Assembly: GCA_017432305.1 (NCBI GenBank) | Contig: JAFRJK010000006.1 | Location: forward strand, 38,426 to 102,425 | Direction: 5' to 3' | Length of the DNA stretch: 64,000 bases | Source of the DNA: Candidatus Saccharimonadota bacterium | Lineage (GTDB): Bacteria > Patescibacteriota > Saccharimonadia > Saccharimonadales > Saccharimonadaceae | Shown: piece after piece, positions 46,550-55,710 of the stretch | How positions within the stretch are numbered: the stretch's first letter is position 1 | Layout of the letters: every line of letters starts with the position of its first letter | The notes under the pieces: model-generated | The model's database searches: none | The model's input: only the letters and a program-made list of their open reading frames with translations | What the model was told of the DNA's origin: nothing | Made by a program: the position numbers and the translations under genes

Positions 46550-47197
46550 ATGAACGACTTATTCTCCCTCATCACCGACATACTCGCTTTCTTCTCCAAC
46601 CACGGCATCGACAAACTCCTCCACCCCGCCGAATATAAAACTGCCGGGAGCGCTGGTGAGCGGATTTTTTATCGGACGCTGATTAAAAAGTTTAAAATCC
46701 CCGAAGAACAGGTCCTTCGAAACGTTTATATCCCGACGAGAAATGGGAAAACTTCCGAAATCGATCTCATTCTCGTCTCGAAAAAAGGAATCTTCGTCTT
46801 CGAAGTTAAGAACTATGGCGGAAATATCTACGGTGATGCGACGCGAGAAAAATGGATTCAATATCTTGGCTCCGAGAAAAATTATTTTTACAACCCACTT
46901 CTCCAAAATAGAAATCACGCAAAATATCTCGACGAATTCTTAAAAGAGAACAGGATCGAGATTAAAATCACCCCACTCGTTACGACAATCTCTCGCGGAA
47001 GATGGAAAATAAAAAATCTCGGCAAAAAAGATTACATCCTCGGCTTAAATTGTCATTTTAAAAACATTTATAATAAAATGCCAGAATCCGAATCTATGAG
47101 GAAAAATTTCAATAAAATTCTAAAACTTCTCACTCCGCTTTCTCGCCCCGATGAGGCAATCAAGGAAAAACATATCAGACAGCTAAAGACAAAATAA
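46550..47197 (+). CDS. NERD domain protein (nuclease-related)
   Basis: 215 aa. NERD domain of the restriction-endonuclease-like fold: GSAGERIFYRTL (about 30-41), then EIDLILVSKKGIFVFEVKNYGG (about 69-90) with the D..E.K catalytic core. A hydrophobic N-terminal stretch may tether it. A DNA-processing or defence role is usual for the family but unproven. TATAAT ends 6 nt before the ATG. Confidence 0.87.
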   Translation: MNDLFSLITDILAFFSNHGIDKLLHPAEYKTAGSAGERIFYRTLIKKFKIPEEQVLRNVYIPTRNGKTSEIDLILVSKKGIFVFEVKNYGGNIYGDATREKWIQYLGSEKNYFYNPLLQNRNHAKYLDEFLKENRIEIKITPLVTTISRGRWKIKNLGKKDYILGLNCHFKNIYNKMPESESMRKNFNKILKLLTPLSRPDEAIKEKHIRQLKTK

Positions 47198-47211
47198 CAT
47201 GTATATTTTCT

Positions 47212-47224
47212 AGACAAAATGTCT
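47212..47224. promoter_or_regulatory. Operator-like inverted repeat resembling the TetR site
   Basis: AGACA-aaa-TGTCT, with one base more spacing than the TTAGACA-aa-TGTCTAA unit at 32150-32174. It lies just upstream of the TAAAAT box of the Bro-N/XRE gene. Confidence 0.4.
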
Positions 47225-47273
47225 TAAAATTACCATTTTTGTGTGATAAAATAAAGTAAATAACGGAGGCATT

Positions 47274-48407
47274 ATGACGGAAAAGGAAAGACTTATAAAA
47301 TCGATTAAACTTTTTGAGAATAATAAAATTCGCTCGGTTTGGGACGAGGAAAATGAAAAATTGTGGTTATCGATAGTCGATGTTGTTGGAGCCTTGACGG
47401 AACAGCCAGATATTAAAGGCGCAAGAAATTATTGGAAAGTACTAAAAAAACGGCTAATAGACGAAGGCTCCGAGTTGGTTACAAATTGTAACCAACTGAA
47501 ATTAGAAGCAAGCGACGGTAAGAAGTACCTAACCGACGTCGCCGACCCCGAGGGTATCCTCCGCATCATCCAATCCATCCCATCGAAAAAGGCTGAACCA
47601 TTTAAACGCTGGCTCGCGCAGGTTGGCTCGGAGCGTTTAGATCAGATGGCGGACCCGGAAAAATCGATCAAACAAGCTCTTTTAGACTATCGCAGGCTTG
47701 GTTACTCTGAAAATTGGATAAATCAAAGATTAAAAAGTATCGAAATCCGAAAAGATTTGACAGACACCTGGGACAAACATGGTGTTTCTGGACAAGAATA
47801 CGCCTCACTTACGGATATCATCTATAAAGCCTGGGCAGGGAAAACTGCAAAAGAATATAAGACACATAAAGGCCTCAGAAAAGAGAATCTCCGGGATAAT
47901 ATGACAAATGGCGAACTCCTTATGAGTATGCTCGCGGAATATTCGACAACTAGTATTACAAATTCGAAGAATCCAAAAACCTACCTTGAGAATGCTAATT
48001 GCGCAATTGAAGGCGGAAATATCGCAAAGTTAGCCCGCGAACAGCTTGAAGAGAAAACTGGAAAGAGAATTGTCTCAAGTCTTAACGCAAACGAAATTCG
48101 AATGAAAAATCTTCCGGAAAGCAAAATTGAAAAGGAGGAGCTTGTCGGAGAAGATGCATCACTCGAAGAAGTTAAAACCTATAAAAATAATATTGCAGTT
48201 CTTCGTCGAATGCGTGGTTTTTCTCAGGTCTATGTGGCGAAAAAGCTCGGCGTAGCGAGACAAACTTATATTAATATTGAGAAAGGGTTAAAAGAACTCA
48301 CAATCTCTCAAGTTGAAATTTTAAAAGAAACACTACAAGTTTCATTCGAGGATTTATTGGGGGTTGATACTGAAAAAGGCAATTTTGATTATAAAAAGTT
48401 TTTATAA
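47274..48407 (+). CDS. Bro-N domain antirepressor-like protein with C-terminal XRE HTH
   Basis: 377 aa. The N-terminal Bro-N domain (about 10-110) has KIRSVWDEENEKLWLSIVDVVGAL and the conserved AEPFKRWLAQVGSERLDQ segment. A middle domain (about 125-270) matches the DinD/antirepressor-like proteins widespread in bacteria. The C-terminal Cro/C1-type HTH (about 300-360) has LRRMRGFSQVYVAKKLGVARQT. Such proteins are often mobile or phage-derived regulators. GGAGG precedes the ATG. A bidirectional terminator follows the stop. Confidence 0.85.
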   Translation: MTEKERLIKSIKLFENNKIRSVWDEENEKLWLSIVDVVGALTEQPDIKGARNYWKVLKKRLIDEGSELVTNCNQLKLEASDGKKYLTDVADPEGILRIIQSIPSKKAEPFKRWLAQVGSERLDQMADPEKSIKQALLDYRRLGYSENWINQRLKSIEIRKDLTDTWDKHGVSGQEYASLTDIIYKAWAGKTAKEYKTHKGLRKENLRDNMTNGELLMSMLAEYSTTSITNSKNPKTYLENANCAIEGGNIAKLAREQLEEKTGKRIVSSLNANEIRMKNLPESKIEKEELVGEDASLEEVKTYKNNIAVLRRMRGFSQVYVAKKLGVARQTYINIEKGLKELTISQVEILKETLQVSFEDLLGVDTEKGNFDYKKFL

Positions 48408-48426
48408 AATCAAGAGTCGAGCTACT

Positions 48427-48460
48427 AAAAAAAGAGAGACCCGCTAAAGTCTCTCTTTTC
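48427..48460. terminator. Bidirectional terminator between convergent genes
   Basis: AAAAGAGAGAC ccgctaaa GTCTCTCTTTT. Confidence 0.85.
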
Positions 48461-48465
48461 GCTAT

Positions 48466-49437
48466 TTACGCCATCTCCTCATGCAATTTTTTAAACTTCT
48501 TCGATTTGCTATCGAGCTCAGAAAAGTCGCTCTCGGAAATTTTTTCGTTCTTTCCGGATTCGATGTAATTTCTAAGTACGCCGACTAAGATAAACGGACG
48601 GACGAAGACTGAGTGAAGAATACTCCACATTACTACCCCGCCAATTCCACTAACGACAAGCATTAAATTCCCAGCTTCTGCGAACCAGTTCGAAGCCTCG
48701 ATTTCGCCACTTGCAATCATTTCTGAAACTTCTTTTGCAAGCGTGTTAAATGCTTCTGGGAACAACCCACAGATTAAGTAGGTAATTCCGAAGAAAACTC
48801 CGCCGATTAAAACGAATGAAATCAAGCTAATCCCGAAAACGCGCCCAAGATTTTTAAGTAAAGTTTTTCCATGTTTGAAGAAAAGCACTGCGCCTTCCAT
48901 CGTTGCCCTTGTGGCTTTCTCGTCTTTACGATAGAACACCCATCCAAGACAACAATCACAAAGATAATTCACAATCGTTTGGATTATGCTCGAGATCGTG
49001 CTCCCGATCGCACCGCCGCTATCGCCGCCAATCGCGTTCCCAGCAGCCGTGATTCCGCGTCCGATTTGGCTAAAAATGCCTTTAATCACGCCGGTTACTG
49101 CATAAAATCCAGCGACAGTTAAGAAGCGTTCCTTAACGACCTTTTTACCTTCGCCGTAAACATCTTCTGGTAAACTACCTTCGGTGACGCCTTTTGTCAT
49201 CATCGCAATTTGCCCAGCTTTAAAGACATATGAAACGAAATGTGAAGCAATCGCAATTATAATAATCGCAATTACAATCCCGATCGCAAGGCCGATTAAG
49301 CCGTTAGCTTCTAATTTGTCAGCGAGTAAAAATCCCGCTGCCGCAAAAATAACTAGGACGATTAAGGAACCAAGATCCCATAAAAATCGCCTAATCGAAA
49401 ACGTTAATGTTTTCTTATAAATTTCTTTATTGTCCAT
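48466..49437 (-). CDS. Polytopic membrane protein, unknown function
   Basis: 323 aa with about six hydrophobic stretches (near 20-40, 45-70, 105-125, 195-230, 250-290), a Gly/Ala-rich segment near 120-145 and a charged C-terminal tail of about 35 residues. CDCC occurs near 160. Loosely similar in style to DUF-type glycerophosphodiester-phosphodiesterase membrane domains; no family was recognised. Start 49437 is supported by AAGGAGA upstream. Confidence 0.65.
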   Translation of the reverse strand: MDNKEIYKKTLTFSIRRFLWDLGSLIVLVIFAAAGFLLADKLEANGLIGLAIGIVIAIIIIAIASHFVSYVFKAGQIAMMTKGVTEGSLPEDVYGEGKKVVKERFLTVAGFYAVTGVIKGIFSQIGRGITAAGNAIGGDSGGAIGSTISSIIQTIVNYLCDCCLGWVFYRKDEKATRATMEGAVLFFKHGKTLLKNLGRVFGISLISFVLIGGVFFGITYLICGLFPEAFNTLAKEVSEMIASGEIEASNWFAEAGNLMLVVSGIGGVVMWSILHSVFVRPFILVGVLRNYIESGKNEKISESDFSELDSKSKKFKKLHEEMA

Positions 49438-49534
49438 ACTCTCCTTATATTACCTATGCTTATTATAGTCGAAAAATGTTTTGTTGTCATTAAAAAATGC
49501 TATAATAAATGTATATATAAATGGAGGAAATAAC

Positions 49535-50314
49535 ATGGAGGGAAAAACCTCTAACAAACCATATATTATTACAATCGTAATTCTTATTGTGATTATTCTT
49601 GGTGGAGGGGCCTATTTCCTTTTCTTCCAGAATAAAGGCGATAACTCTAATACATCGAGCTCGTCGGAAAACAAAGATTCTAACATTCCTGCTCCAAATA
49701 CTGCTGATATTACCGATGATACCGACGCAACTAAAACAACAAAAGATACACTTCTTGGAAAACTCGAATGTGTTAAAGACCAAAAACCGGGTGCCGACTA
49801 TTGTATTATTGATAGCTCAAAAATCAAAAACGCTCGCGCTGGTATGGAATATACCTTAACCGAGCTTACGAAAGACGATTCTCTTGCTTCTGATTTTGAA
49901 AAACTCGCAAAAATCACTATCGATAAAGATGATGCGAAAAAAGCTGAAATCAGATTTGATGAAAAAATAGTGAAACAATATTACGGCGAAGCTGGCCTTA
50001 ATTATCCAATCTATGTCACCTTTAGTCGTGAAATCGTCTCGACAAAAATTGCTGGTTTCGGTCAAGCTGTCGGTGACGAATATATCTTCTTTATCATGAA
50101 AGATGGCACAGTCGATATGCTCCGCGTTTATTCAATGCTTAAAGATAAAAAATATGATCCGTATGTAATTAAAGGCGTCAGTAATGTTACGGCAATCTTA
50201 GGTGGTAGTAACTATAACGGATATGTCGGTGGTGGCCACACTAACTTTGCAATCCGCGAAGATAAAACCGCTTACGATCTCCAAACGCTTCTCCCAAGCT
50301 GGGGCGCGAACTAG
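49535..50314 (+). CDS. Membrane-anchored exported protein, unknown function
   Basis: 259 aa: a helix at about 9-30, a Ser/Asn/Asp/Thr-rich linker of about 45 residues, then a globular domain of about 180 residues with one cysteine pair (LECVKDQKPGADYC, about 77-90). It ends in a Gly-rich segment. No family was recognised. ATG 49535 is preferred because GGAGG lies in front; the frame is open 18 codons farther up, across the promoter. A terminator follows. Confidence 0.65.
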   Translation: MEGKTSNKPYIITIVILIVIILGGGAYFLFFQNKGDNSNTSSSSENKDSNIPAPNTADITDDTDATKTTKDTLLGKLECVKDQKPGADYCIIDSSKIKNARAGMEYTLTELTKDDSLASDFEKLAKITIDKDDAKKAEIRFDEKIVKQYYGEAGLNYPIYVTFSREIVSTKIAGFGQAVGDEYIFFIMKDGTVDMLRVYSMLKDKKYDPYVIKGVSNVTAILGGSNYNGYVGGGHTNFAIREDKTAYDLQTLLPSWGAN

Positions 50315-50333
50315 GATTAAATATAAAATCAAA

Positions 50334-50356
50334 AAATCGCCTTCGGGCGATTTTTT
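50334..50356. terminator. Terminator shared by the 259-aa gene and tRNA-Lys
   Basis: AAAATCGCC ttcg GGCGATTTTTT, usable from both strands. Confidence 0.85.
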
Positions 50357-50361
50357 CTTCG

Positions 50362-50438
50362 TGGTGAGTCGGGAGGGGCTCGAACCCTCGACACCGGGCT
50401 TAAAAGGCCCGTGCTCTAACCAGCTGAGCTACCGACCC
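50362..50438 (-). tRNA. tRNA-Lys (UUU)
   Basis: A 77-nt cloverleaf on the minus strand: acceptor GGGTCGG/CCGACTC with one G-U, anticodon loop CTTTTAA, T-loop TTCGAGC, encoded CCA. The 5' eleven bases plus flank are duplicated upstream. Confidence 0.95.
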
Positions 50439-50540
50439 AAGTGAGCGATTAAAATCAAATTTATTTGATTTTAATTCGCGAACGCAGGGTTGGAAGACGG
50501 CGAAGCCGGCTACCGACCCAAGTGAACACTTGGTTCAATA
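50439..50540. repeat. tRNA-Lys 5' fragment duplication and palindromes
   Basis: GCTACCGACCCAAGTGA occurs at the tRNA 5' end (about 50428-50444) and again at about 50509-50525. Between them are a perfect palindrome ATTAAAATCAAAT tt ATTTGATTTTAAT (about 50447-50474) and the hairpin unit GGAAGACGGC gaa GCCGGCTACC (50492-50514). CCAAGTG aa CACTTGG follows. No gene here. Confidence 0.7.
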
Positions 50541-50625
50541 CCCACACATTATACCCTATCTTTACGAAAAAATCAACCCCTCACTCTAGGGCTTTTGTCG
50601 AAAAAATGCTATAATTAACCTAGAA

Positions 50626-52137
50626 ATGATTCATGCGATAAAAAGACTTCTTATCGTCCTAGTTGGGGCTGTCCTCCAGATTAGTTTTTCAATCTTTATC
50701 CGCCTCTTCTTTAATAGCTATATCGCGATTATTGGTGTTATTTATGAGCTTATTGGCGTAATCATCATCATAAACATTTTAAAAGATAGCCGAAAACTTT
50801 CGCGTGATATTATCTGGGTGATTTTTATCCTCCTCTCCCCGCTTTTTGGAACCATCCTCTATACCGTTTTTGGTACAAACTTAAGACGCAATAAACTTTT
50901 TCGAAGTATTAAAAAAGCTGAAAAAGAAAATAAAAAATATCTCGTCCAAGACGAAAAAATTAAAAACGAAATCATCAAATCCGATCGTGACGATCTTCAA
51001 TACATCGTAAACTATTCTGGCTACCCGGTCACAACTAATTCAAAATTAACCTACTATGATTTTGGTGAAAAATTCTATCCTGAATTCTTAAAAGAGCTTA
51101 AAAAAGCGAAAAAATTTATCTTCATGGAATATTTTATTATTAATAAAGGGAAAATGTGGGATAGTATCCTCGAAATTTTGAAAGAAAAAGCCAAAGCTGG
51201 TGTTGATGTGCGTTTAATTTATGACGACATGGGTAGTATCGCGATGCTTTCCGAGAAATACCCGAAAGAGCTAAGTGAACTTGGAATAAAATGCATTGCG
51301 TTTAATAAAATGAGTCCATTTAAAGGCATTTTTATGAATAACCGCGACCATAGAAAAATCACCGTGATTGATGGAAAAGTCGCATTTACTGGTGGCGTAA
51401 ATCTTTCGGATGAATATATTAATGAAAAAGAACGTTTTGGAGTTTGGAAAGATAATGGCCTAAAAGTTGAGGGTGAAGCAATTTGGAATCTAACTGTTAT
51501 GTTCTTAACGCTTTGGAATGTGAATATTAGCGATTCGGAAAAAGATAAAGATTACGAGAAATTTAAAGTTGAATCGACCATAAAAATTCATGATGGCTTC
51601 GTTGTGCCATACGGCCTTTCTCCACTTTATCAAAACTCAATCGGCGAAGATATTTACTTAAATATGATTGATAGTGCACATAATTATCTCTATATTATGA
51701 CGCCATATCTCGTTGTTGATTCCGATATTACTAGTTCCTTAATCCGTGCCGCAAAACGCGGAGTTGATGTAAAAATTATTGTTCCTGGAATTCCGGATAA
51801 AAAATTTGTTTATCAACTCACAACTTCCTATTTTAGAGTCCTTCATGAAAATGGTGTGAAGATTTGTGTTTATGATAAAGGTTTTGTTCACTCAAAAGTC
51901 TTCGTTTCGGATGATAAAAAAGCCATTGTCGGGACGATTAATCTAGATTATCGAAGCCTCTACCTCCACTTTGAAAACGGTGTTTATTTTGAAGAAAATT
52001 CAGAAGTTAAAAAAGTGAAAGAAGATTGCGTTAGCTTAATTAAAGAATGTCGCGAATTAAAAGATAAAGATGTAAAAACTAGCCCGGTTAAACGTGCATG
52101 GCAAATGGTAATTAGACTCTTCGCACCGCTCTGTTAA
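50626..52137 (+). CDS. cls: Cardiolipin synthase (phospholipase D family)
   Basis: 503 aa, full length. Two N-terminal membrane helices (about 8-30, 32-55, with the LSPLFGTILY segment near 80), then two phospholipase D domains: HKD 1 in NRDHRKITVIDG..AFTGG (about 238-255) and HKD 2 in HSKVFVSDDKKAIVGTINLD (about 424-443). It condenses phosphatidylglycerol to cardiolipin. TATAAT lies 9 nt or so before the ATG. An ATP-grasp gene follows 12 nt on. Confidence 0.93.
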   Translation: MIHAIKRLLIVLVGAVLQISFSIFIRLFFNSYIAIIGVIYELIGVIIIINILKDSRKLSRDIIWVIFILLSPLFGTILYTVFGTNLRRNKLFRSIKKAEKENKKYLVQDEKIKNEIIKSDRDDLQYIVNYSGYPVTTNSKLTYYDFGEKFYPEFLKELKKAKKFIFMEYFIINKGKMWDSILEILKEKAKAGVDVRLIYDDMGSIAMLSEKYPKELSELGIKCIAFNKMSPFKGIFMNNRDHRKITVIDGKVAFTGGVNLSDEYINEKERFGVWKDNGLKVEGEAIWNLTVMFLTLWNVNISDSEKDKDYEKFKVESTIKIHDGFVVPYGLSPLYQNSIGEDIYLNMIDSAHNYLYIMTPYLVVDSDITSSLIRAAKRGVDVKIIVPGIPDKKFVYQLTTSYFRVLHENGVKICVYDKGFVHSKVFVSDDKKAIVGTINLDYRSLYLHFENGVYFEENSEVKKVKEDCVSLIKECRELKDKDVKTSPVKRAWQMVIRLFAPLC

Positions 52138-52149
52138 AAGGGAATTAAA

Positions 52150-52962
52150 ATGGAAAATAGAACTTATTTAAAAATCCTCCGTGAGTTAATGAAAGAAAAT
52201 GGTTATAAAATTACACGCGTTCTCGACGCAGTTTTTGAATTTAAAAAAGGTGGTAAAAAAGTCTACATAAAAAATCGAGACCTCGGCTTAAATCCTTCAC
52301 TTTCTGATAAAATCGCGAAAAATAAAGCACTCGCTTTTGAAATTTTATATCGGAATAATATTAAAGCTGTCCCGCATTATGAAATTTATCATCCAGAAGT
52401 TTTTGCCGTCTATGGGAATCAAAAATCTCGAAATAAAAAACGCATTGAGATGGTAATTAAAAAAGGAAGTCTTCCATTAGTTATAAAGCCGGCCGAAGGT
52501 TCATCTGGCGAAGGCGTAATGGTCGTAAATAATAAGCGTGAAATTTCTAAATTATCAAAAGAGCTTTTTAAGAAAAATGATTCCATTGTCCTCTCGCCGT
52601 TTCGATTAATCGAGCATGAATATCGCGTAATTATTTTAAATGGAAAAGTTGAGCTAATTTTCGATAAAATTAGAACTGACAAAAATGAATTTCGTCATAA
52701 TCTTTGTCTTGGTGCGAAACCAGAAATTATTAAAAGTGATGATAAAAGATACAAAAAACTCGAAACTATCGCAAAACGCGCCGCAAAAATTTTAAATCTC
52801 GAATTTACGAGCGTTGATATTATAGAAACGAAAGAATTCGGTCTCGAAATTCTCGAAATAAATGGGATAGTTTGTATGGACCACTTCGCAAAAGCTAAAG
52901 AAGAGAATTATAAAATCGTAAAATCTATCTATAAAAAGGCTTTAAAGAAAGCTCTAAAATAA
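52150..52962 (+). CDS. ATP-grasp ligase-like protein
   Basis: A 270-aa ATP-dependent carboxylate-amine ligase fold. N-terminal region (1-90), then VIKPAEGSSGEGVMVV (about 118-133, glycine-rich ATP loop), EHEYRVIILNGKVELIFDKIR (about 158-178) and SVDIIETKEFGLEILEING (about 220-238) with the metal-binding Glu/Asn. Closest in style to RimK or cyanophycin-synthetase ATP-grasp modules. The substrate is unknown; pairing with cls suggests an envelope role, which is speculative. Confidence 0.8.
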   Translation: MENRTYLKILRELMKENGYKITRVLDAVFEFKKGGKKVYIKNRDLGLNPSLSDKIAKNKALAFEILYRNNIKAVPHYEIYHPEVFAVYGNQKSRNKKRIEMVIKKGSLPLVIKPAEGSSGEGVMVVNNKREISKLSKELFKKNDSIVLSPFRLIEHEYRVIILNGKVELIFDKIRTDKNEFRHNLCLGAKPEIIKSDDKRYKKLETIAKRAAKILNLEFTSVDIIETKEFGLEILEINGIVCMDHFAKAKEENYKIVKSIYKKALKKALK

Positions 52963-53012
52963 GATAGTCCACCTCTTGTAAAAATGCCATTTTTATGGTA
53001 AAATATACAGAT

Positions 53013-54851
53013 ATGAACCAAAATAAAATCCGAAACGTTGCTATTATTGCGCACGTCGACCACGGGAAGACGACGCTTGTTGATGCGCTCTTAAAACAGT
53101 CTCATACTTTTCGCGATAACCAGGCTGAAATGTCCCAAACTCTCATTATGGACTCAATGGACCAGGAGCATGAGCGCGGAATTACGATTACTGCAAAACA
53201 AACTGCCGTATTTTATGATGGTTATAAAATTAACATTATTGATACCCCGGGCCACGCTGATTTCTCTGGTGAAGTTGAACGAACTCTAAACATGGCGGAC
53301 GGCGTTATCCTTATTGTCGACGCCCAAGAAGGCCCGATGCCACAAACGAAATTCGTTCTCCAAAAAGCACTCGGTCTTCATTTAAAACCGGTCGTCGTGA
53401 TTAATAAAATTGATAAACCAGCCGCAAGAATTTCCGAAGTCGAAAGCGAAATTGCCGATCTTTTCCTTGAACTTGCATCGGATGAAAGTCAGCTTAACTA
53501 TCCGATCTATTATGCAATCGCACGTGACGGCAAGGCCGGAAAAACCACCAATCTCGATTCTGACCTTCATGTAATTTTTGATTCGATTGTCAATGATATT
53601 CCAGCTCCGAAAATTGATGAAAACGAAGGTAAAGGCGCACAACTTCTTGTCGCTGCGCTCGCTGCTGATAATTATCTTGGAAAATATGCAATCGGGAAAA
53701 TCGTTCGTGGAAAATTAAAACACGGCGAAACGGTTAAAGTTCTAAAAACTGAATTTGAAAATGGTGAGCCAAAAACTTCTTCAAAACAAGCAAAAATCGA
53801 AAAGATTTTTACTTACCGTGGTCTTTCTAAAGAAGAAGCTGACGAAGCTTTTGCTGGTGATATTGTCGCTCTAACCGGCGTTTCTGACGCGAATATCGGC
53901 GACACAATCGCAACTGGAGAAAATCCAGAAGCTCTCCCCACCATCGAGCTCGAACCACCAACACTTTCGATTTATATTGGACCAAACACCTCTCCATTAA
54001 AGGGAAAAGAGGGCGAATTTACTACTTCTCGCCAAATCGCGGAGCGATTACAAAAAGAGCTCGAAACAAATATTGCTTTAAAAATCAAACCAGACGGTCT
54101 CGGCTATAAAGTTTCCGGTCGTGGCGAACTCCATCTTTCGGTCTTGATTGAAACAATGCGTCGTGAAGGCTATGAACTTGAAGCTGGCCGTCCGGAAGTT
54201 GTTTATAAGGAAATCGATGGCGTAAAATGTGAACCGGTTGAAGAGTTAACAATCGAAGTTGACTCCGAATATGTTGGTGCCGTAAGTCAAGAAATGGGTA
54301 TTCGAAAAGCTGACATGAGGTCTCAAGAATTAACCTCGACTGGCTCGACTCGTTTCACTTACGAAATCACCACCGCCGCGTTAATTGGCCTTCGAAATAA
54401 TCTTCTTACTGCAACAAAGGGAACTGTTATTATGTCCTCAATCCCGAAAGGCTATAAACCGGCTGACTCGAAATATAAACCAGAACGAAATGGCGCACTT
54501 ATCTCGTTTGAAACTGGCGTCTCGACTGCTTATGCTCTCGACGCCGCACAAGCTCGTGGAATTCTCTACATCCCGCCACAGGCAGCTGTCTATCAGGGTA
54601 TGATTGTCGGTCTTTCAAACAAAAAAGACGATATTGACATTAATGTCTGCCGCGAAAAACAGCTTACAAATATGCGTACTCACGCTTCTGATGGCGCAAT
54701 TCAACTCACTCCATACACCCAGCTTAGCCTTGAACAATGTCTCGACTTTCTTTTGGATGATGAGCTTCTCGAAGTCACTCCGAAAAACCTTCGTCTTCGT
54801 AAACGTCAGCTAGATCCAATCAAAAGAAAACGCGAAAACCGAGAACAATAA
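53013..54851 (+). CDS. typA: Ribosome-associated GTPase TypA/BipA
   Basis: A 612-aa translational GTPase acting in 50S assembly and stress. G1 AHVDHGKTT (about 11-19), switch I ERGITI, G3 DTPGHADF, G4 NKID, then domains II, III and V and the BipA-specific C-terminal domain ([26 protein letters not shown]). ATG 53013 is the start: the in-frame ATG at 52995 lies inside the promoter TGGTAAAAT, whose -10 ends 8 nt before 53013. Confidence 0.95.
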   Translation: MNQNKIRNVAIIAHVDHGKTTLVDALLKQSHTFRDNQAEMSQTLIMDSMDQEHERGITITAKQTAVFYDGYKINIIDTPGHADFSGEVERTLNMADGVILIVDAQEGPMPQTKFVLQKALGLHLKPVVVINKIDKPAARISEVESEIADLFLELASDESQLNYPIYYAIARDGKAGKTTNLDSDLHVIFDSIVNDIPAPKIDENEGKGAQLLVAALAADNYLGKYAIGKIVRGKLKHGETVKVLKTEFENGEPKTSSKQAKIEKIFTYRGLSKEEADEAFAGDIVALTGVSDANIGDTIATGENPEALPTIELEPPTLSIYIGPNTSPLKGKEGEFTTSRQIAERLQKELETNIALKIKPDGLGYKVSGRGELHLSVLIETMRREGYELEAGRPEVVYKEIDGVKCEPVEELTIEVDSEYVGAVSQEMGIRKADMRSQELTSTGSTRFTYEITTAALIGLRNNLLTATKGTVIMSSIPKGYKPADSKYKPERNGALISFETGVSTAYALDAAQARGILYIPPQAAVYQGMIVGLSNKKDDIDINVCREKQLTNMRTHASDGAIQLTPYTQLSLEQCLDFLLDDELLEVTPKNLRLRKRQLDPIKRKRENREQ

Positions 54852-54886
54852 AGAAAAATCCCTGCCTAAAACGCGGGGCTTTTTCT
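54852..54886 (+). terminator. Terminator of typA
   Basis: AGAAAAATCCCTGC ... GCGGGGCTTTTTCT. Confidence 0.8.
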
Positions 54887-54923
54887 CGTTTTCGAGGAAA
54901 ATAAAAAGTGGTAAAATAAAAAT

Positions 54924-55691
54924 ATGAATTCAAATTATTTCATCGACTCGCATTGTCATCTTCATGATGAAGAATTTTTTGCGCCAAAAGAACGTGATGA
55001 GCTCGTTCGCCGTGCGCTCGAAAATAATGTAAAGAAGATGATTTTAATTGGAACATATTTTGAAGATTCTTTTTCTGCCCGCGATTTTGCAATTTCCCGC
55101 GACGAGAGCCGTGAACATCTTTTTTGGAGTTTCGGAGTCCATCCGAGCGAGTGGAAAAGGGAACGAGAAGCCCCAGATTTTAGAATTGAAAAACCAATCG
55201 CAATCGGCGAAGTTGGACTTGACTATCATTATTTAGACGAATCTGACAACCCTGAAAAAGAAATCGAAGAGCAGAAAAAACTTTTCCTCGAGATGATTGA
55301 GCTTGCTGAAAAATATAATCTTCCGATGATTTTTCACGTCCGTGAAGCTTTTAATGACTTTTTTGAAATTATTGATAATCATCCAAAAATTCGCGGTGTC
55401 GTCCATTCGTTTACCGATTCGAAAAAGAATCTCGAAAAATGTTTAGAACACGGGTTTTATATTGGCGTAAACGGCCTCGCGACCTATTCAACTCTCCCAC
55501 TTCCACCACTTGAAAAAATCCTCCTCGAAACCGACGCGCCATTCCTCGCACCGGTTCCACATCGCGGAGAACAAAACGAATCGAGCTTCATCCCGGACAT
55601 CGCGAATTGGCTCGCCTATAAACTCGGCGTTTCGGTCGAAGAGGTTGCGGAACAGACAACGCAGAACTGCCACGACTTGTTTTATCTCTAA
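54924..55691 (+). CDS. tatD: TatD family metal-dependent DNase
   Basis: 255 aa, TIM-barrel hydrolase. The metal ligands are in FIDSHCHLHD (HxH, about 6-15), AIGEVGLDYH (about 93-102), FHVREA (about 133), VHSFTD and the final LLETDAPFL (about 192-200). Members act as 3'-5' DNases or D-aminoacyl-tRNA-type hydrolases. TAAAAT ends 6 nt before the ATG. Confidence 0.92.
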   Translation: MNSNYFIDSHCHLHDEEFFAPKERDELVRRALENNVKKMILIGTYFEDSFSARDFAISRDESREHLFWSFGVHPSEWKREREAPDFRIEKPIAIGEVGLDYHYLDESDNPEKEIEEQKKLFLEMIELAEKYNLPMIFHVREAFNDFFEIIDNHPKIRGVVHSFTDSKKNLEKCLEHGFYIGVNGLATYSTLPLPPLEKILLETDAPFLAPVPHRGEQNESSFIPDIANWLAYKLGVSVEEVAEQTTQNCHDLFYL

Positions 55692-55710
55692 ATTATGGTA
55701 TAATATAAAC

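Noticed and set aside
55510..55710. 67-residue extension of the desulfurase fusion
   Set aside because: It lies inside tatD in another frame and upstream of a leaderless promoter.
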